Below, piece by piece: positions 51,263-55,654 of a stretch of DNA of 55,654 bases. This stretch comes from CAZSAT01 sp964604675. GTDB taxonomy: Bacteria; Myxococcota_A; UBA796; CAJQPC01. The stretch is taken from NCBI GenBank assembly GCA_964604675.1, contig CAZSAT010000040.1, forward strand, positions 1 through 55,654, in the 5' to 3' direction. The translations under genes were made by a program, and so were the position numbers. Numbering within the stretch: the stretch's first letter is position 1; each line of letters begins with the position of its first letter. The notes under the pieces were generated by a model. The model was not told where the DNA came from. It made no database searches and worked only from the letters and a program-made list of their open reading frames with translations.

Positions 51263-53413
51263 CTTTGTCCCACACCTCGTGAAGAGGCCGTTGCAGTCCA
51301 GGGTGACGCTACCACCGGCCGCCACGGTCACGCTCCCCGCGCTCACCTCGCCCATGCCCGCGAAGGTGGCCTTGACCGTGTAGGTGCCGGCCGGCACCGG
51401 GCCGGGCACGGCGTGCGTCGTCCGGCCGACCAGGCGGACGGACTGGGCGTCGCCCACCACCGCCACGTAGGCGCCATCCGCGGCCCGTGCTGCGGGCGGC
51501 GCGATCGCGGCGGGGGCGGGCTCCGGGGCCACCGCGATGGGCTGCTCTACCGGCTCGGGCTCCGGCGCCTCCGGCGGCTCCTCCACCTCGGCGGGCACGG
51601 GGTCGGGCTCCGACGTCACCACCGGCGCTGCCGGCGCCAACGCCGCGGGGCGGACCTGGGCCACCTCCGGCGCCGGTGCCTCCACCACCGGCTCGGCCTC
51701 GACAGGTGCCTGGACCTCGGGCAGCGGGGCTGGGGCGGCGACGGGCTCCGTCACGCCGCGAGCAGCCGCCGCAGCCTTCCACGCAGGCTCCGTGGAGGTC
51801 TCTGGACGCAACAGGTCGGCGCCGAGCAGCGCCCCCACCGCCATCGCCGCGAAGAGCGCGACGCCCCACGCGACCCGGCGGGCGAGATCGTAGGACGGCG
51901 CTGGATCGGCGGGCGGCTCGTAGGCCGGTGGGGCGCCGAAGCCTTCGGCAACAGGCGCTCCCAGCGCGTCGGGAGGCGGCGCCACCGCGGCCATCACCGC
52001 TGCACCCAGGCCGACCGCGTTCCCGTGGCGCACCCCAGCCCCTCGGTTCGCGGCCCGCGAGTCCGCGGCAAAGGCGGCCACCGGCTCCGGTTCGGGTTCG
52101 GCGTGACCCGCCACAACCTGGTCGAAGGCGGCGACCTGTCCGGGCGCGTCGGCGACCGCAGCGACCTCGTCGTCGCTCATGGCCAGGGTGGCCTCGCCAC
52201 CGGGAAGCTTCGACGACACCTGGGTCGACTCGCCGGCCTCGCGGCGGACCGCGCGGTTGTCCGGGCGCGGAATGAACTCCGTGGCGCCGCCCGCCGCCGG
52301 CTCGTCCGGATCGATGAGCTGGGACGCCGTCAACAGGTCCGGGTTGGTGGCCAGCACCGTCGGCCCTTCGTCCGGTAGCGGCGGCGGTGTCGGAAAGCCC
52401 TTCTCCCCCAGCACCGGCGGGAGCGAGCCGCCACTGTTCGGCGCGAGCAGCACCGTGCCGGTGAGGTGCTCCGAGTCCTCGCCGTCCACGAGCAGCTGGT
52501 GACGCTCCTCGAGGAGCCCAGGCACCACGCGCTCCGCATAGTCACGCAGCCGCTCGCCCTGGGCCGCGTCGCGCAGGTCCATGGCGCGCCGCTCCACCTG
52601 GCGCGCGGTGGGACGCCGCTCGGCGTTGTACTCCAACATGCCCCGCAGGAACGTGGTGATCTGCTCGGCGAGGGACGCGCCGGTCCCCCAGTCGTCCACC
52701 AGGCACGCCTGGAAGTGCTCGAGCTGCGTGTGCAGCCCCCGGGCATGGCGAGCGAAGTGCGACGACGTGCGCCCGAAGGTCCGCGACATCACGATCTCCC
52801 AGAGCACCACGCCGAGGGCGTACACGTCGCCCTCCGGGCCATCGATCCAGTCGAGCCGCTCCGGCGACATGTACCCGGGTGTGCCCATCTGCAGCTCGTC
52901 GCCGCTGGGCTCCTCGCCCTCCTCGCCCTTGGCGATGCCGAAGTCGAGCACCTTCACCTCGCCGTGGGAGGTGACCTGGACGTTGGTGGGCTTCACGTCG
53001 CGGTGGAGCAGCTTCAGCGGCTCGCCGTCCGGCCGCCGGGTGTGGTACGCGCTGTCGAGGGCAGCCGCCACCTCGCTCACGATCTCCAGCGCCACCCGCG
53101 GCGGCACCGCGCCGGCCCGGCAGAGGTCGCGCAAGTGCACGCCCTCGACGAACTCCATCACCACCGTCCAGTGCCCGCCGAGCTTCACGAGCCCGTCCAC
53201 GTGCACGATGGCGCGGTGCCGGACGAGCCCGAGGATGCGGGCTTCGTCCTTGAGCCGCCTCAACAGGGCGGGCACGCCGGCCCGCTCCTCGTTCAGCACC
53301 TTGAGGGCCACCTCCCGTGAGAAGCCCTCCTCCCCCATCATGCGCGCCCGGTACACGGTGCCGAAGCCCCCGCGCCCGACCACACTCAAGACTTCGTACC
53401 GAGGCGCCGTCAC
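51260..53413 (-). CDS. Hanks-type Ser/Thr protein kinase with periplasmic tail
   Basis: 717 residues. Kinase domain 5-280: Gly loop GRGGFGTVY, Lys in VALKVLNEE, catalytic HRDVKPTNV, DFG in VLDFGIAKG, and MGTPGYMSPE. A Pro/Ala-rich linker precedes one membrane helix (~VAWGVALFAAMAVGALLGAD) and a ~170-residue Ala/Pro/Glu-rich tail that ends in a PEGA-like domain (AGTYTVKATFAGMGEVSAGS then VTVAAGGSVTLDCNG). Cytoplasmic kinase with an outside sensor, typical of Myxococcota. The stop codon TAG lies in the terminal repeat of the adjacent MITE-like element, so the last residues (GTK) may be original sequence cut short. Cotranscribed with the exported protein gene upstream. Confidence 0.92.
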   Translation of the reverse strand: MTAPRYEVLSVVGRGGFGTVYRARMMGEEGFSREVALKVLNEERAGVPALLRRLKDEARILGLVRHRAIVHVDGLVKLGGHWTVVMEFVEGVHLRDLCRAGAVPPRVALEIVSEVAAALDSAYHTRRPDGEPLKLLHRDVKPTNVQVTSHGEVKVLDFGIAKGEEGEEPSGDELQMGTPGYMSPERLDWIDGPEGDVYALGVVLWEIVMSRTFGRTSSHFARHARGLHTQLEHFQACLVDDWGTGASLAEQITTFLRGMLEYNAERRPTARQVERRAMDLRDAAQGERLRDYAERVVPGLLEERHQLLVDGEDSEHLTGTVLLAPNSGGSLPPVLGEKGFPTPPPLPDEGPTVLATNPDLLTASQLIDPDEPAAGGATEFIPRPDNRAVRREAGESTQVSSKLPGGEATLAMSDDEVAAVADAPGQVAAFDQVVAGHAEPEPEPVAAFAADSRAANRGAGVRHGNAVGLGAAVMAAVAPPPDALGAPVAEGFGAPPAYEPPADPAPSYDLARRVAWGVALFAAMAVGALLGADLLRPETSTEPAWKAAAAARGVTEPVAAPAPLPEVQAPVEAEPVVEAPAPEVAQVRPAALAPAAPVVTSEPDPVPAEVEEPPEAPEPEPVEQPIAVAPEPAPAAIAPPAARAADGAYVAVVGDAQSVRLVGRTTHAVPGPVPAGTYTVKATFAGMGEVSAGSVTVAAGGSVTLDCNGLFTRCGTK

Positions 53414-53420
53414 GCCGACC

Positions 53421-54335
53421 TCACCACGTCACGACGAAGGACGCCGCTCCCAACCCCACGCCCACGCCGGCGGAGACACCCGAAGCCACGACCAGCGAGT
53501 TCGTGCGTGTCTGCAGGCCATCCAGGTCCTCGAAGGGCGTGCTCAGATCGTCGAAGCTCGCACGGCTCGACGCCGCTGCCAGGTACAGCACGCCGCCGGC
53601 GATCAGCGCGGTGGTGCCGCCGGCGAGCATCGGCACGTTCACCTCGATCGGCTCGCGGACCTTGGGCGGGCGGCCACCGGTCTTCACCTTCATGCTCGGG
53701 TTCTTCCCCTCCGAGGACCGACCCTGGGCCACCGGCTTGGGTGGCGGTGGCGCGATCGGCTTGCCGCTCTTCCAGTCTGGATCCGGTGCGCCGGCCGGCA
53801 GGTACTTCGAGTACAACACCGACCCGTCGGCATGCACCAGCTGCACCACGGCGGCCAGCTCCTCCGGCCGACCGGTCTGCTCGCGCCCGTCGATCATCAG
53901 AGTGGTCTTGCGCGGGAGGTCGACCGTGCCGTAGACGGGCATCGGGTAGCTGCCGGCGTCTGTCCACGCCTCTCGGATGGGGTTGCCGTGGGGCGCGATG
54001 CTCTCGGGCAGCTCGTACTCCCAGTGCGCATACAGCGCCGCCCGGAAGTGCTGGAACGCTCGGTCCGCGTCGCGAGCGAGGAAGGCGTCGAACGCCTCCA
54101 GCCGGTGGTAGGCCGCCGCATCCTCGCGGGCGATGACCACCGGCAGGCAGGCGATGGAGCGGTTCGCGTCCAGCCGATGAGCCGTGAAGCTCTCCAGATC
54201 CATCGCCTGGAAGCTGCCGAGCGCGGCCCGTAGGGAGGTGGCCAGCTTGGCCTCGGGGTCGTCCGGACACGCGGCGAGGGCCGGCGCACCGATGCCCGTC
54301 AGGAGCAGAACCAGCGCTGTACGAGTTGCCGACAC
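53421..54335 (-). CDS. Exported protein encoded before the Ser/Thr kinase
   Basis: 304 residues, GTG 54335, signal peptide MSATRTALVLLLTGIGAPALA followed by ACPDD. A Pro/Lys-rich linker (IAPPPPKPVAQGRSSEG) and a C-terminal hydrophobic helix pair (VNVPMLAGGTTALIAGGVLY; SGVSAGVGVGLGAASFVVTW) suggest it is anchored in the inner membrane with a periplasmic N-terminal domain. Its stop is 7 bp before the kinase start, so they form an operon. Possible sensory partner of the kinase. Family not recognised. Confidence 0.78.
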   Translation of the reverse strand: MSATRTALVLLLTGIGAPALAACPDDPEAKLATSLRAALGSFQAMDLESFTAHRLDANRSIACLPVVIAREDAAAYHRLEAFDAFLARDADRAFQHFRAALYAHWEYELPESIAPHGNPIREAWTDAGSYPMPVYGTVDLPRKTTLMIDGREQTGRPEELAAVVQLVHADGSVLYSKYLPAGAPDPDWKSGKPIAPPPPKPVAQGRSSEGKNPSMKVKTGGRPPKVREPIEVNVPMLAGGTTALIAGGVLYLAAASSRASFDDLSTPFEDLDGLQTRTNSLVVASGVSAGVGVGLGAASFVVTW

Positions 54336-54444
54336 CGCCCTTCCGGTTCACGTGCCAGACCGCAAGATAGCACCGCGACGACGGCGCCTGGAGTTGCCGC
54401 CGCGTTCGGTCCGTGACATTCTCAGACATCTACCGGAGTGCCCC

Positions 54445-55654
<1,210 letters not shown>

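Overview
The window is very GC-rich bacterial chromosome. It looks like a flagellated member of the Myxococcota or a close relative. The reasons are a MYXO-CTERM-like tail (Cys, hydrophobic stretch, RRRR) at 23780-23874, long lipoproteins built of Asp/Cys-rich MopE-type repeats, a Hanks-type Ser/Thr kinase with a Pro/Glu-rich tail, frequent GTG/TTG starts and stop-start overlaps (ATGA/GTGA). This assignment is inference; no rRNA or tRNA gene is visible.

Layout. 1-187: heptamer repeat, no gene. 188-3189: Wzt-like polysaccharide ABC ATPase, then an unknown two-gene unit. 3196-3531: ArsC/Spx-family gene with an in-frame TGA at the catalytic Cys position followed by a SECIS-like hairpin, so a predicted selenoprotein. 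3600-7842: overlapping trio of a GcvT-like protein and two CrtI/PYROXD2-like flavoproteins. 7897-8660: two Bor-like lipoproteins. 8647-12779 (minus): ppc, small lipoprotein, yidD, TPR membrane protein. 12810-16875: glutaredoxin, PI-PLC-X-like protein, and a lipoprotein/TonB-receptor pair. 16965-17237: a 90-residue protein with flagellin-like ends.

17245-46475 (minus) is a near-continuous flagellar cluster: flhA, fliA, flgF, flgG, flgA, flgH, a multi-pass membrane protein, flgI, a flgJ-M23 fusion, flgM, flgN, flgK, flgL, fliC, fliD, fliS, a small unknown, a PilZ-like/beta-barrel/TPR trio, flgB, flgC, fliE, then (after a 2.9-kb interruption carrying an AbiE toxin-antitoxin pair, a frameshifted lipoprotein gene and a Rieske-domain fragment) fliF, fliG, fliH, fliI and a sulfatase-fold lipoprotein. 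Not present here: fliJ-R, flhB, flgD, flgE, motAB.

A recurring sigma-28-like motif, (C)TCAA or TAAA, about 16 nt, then CCGA(T/A), lies upstream of flhA, fliA, flgI, flgM, fliC, the PilZ-like gene, flgB, fliF, the flagellin-like small gene and the HDOD-GGDEF gene. Because fliA and flgM are in the same cluster, early and late flagellar genes may share one FliA/FlgM-controlled tier. 46598-48073 encodes the HDOD-GGDEF protein, divergent from flhA.

48325-55654: MopE/FG-GAP lipoprotein, a 195-bp MITE-like element, Ser/Thr kinase, exported partner, and the start of a second MopE-repeat lipoprotein that runs off the window.
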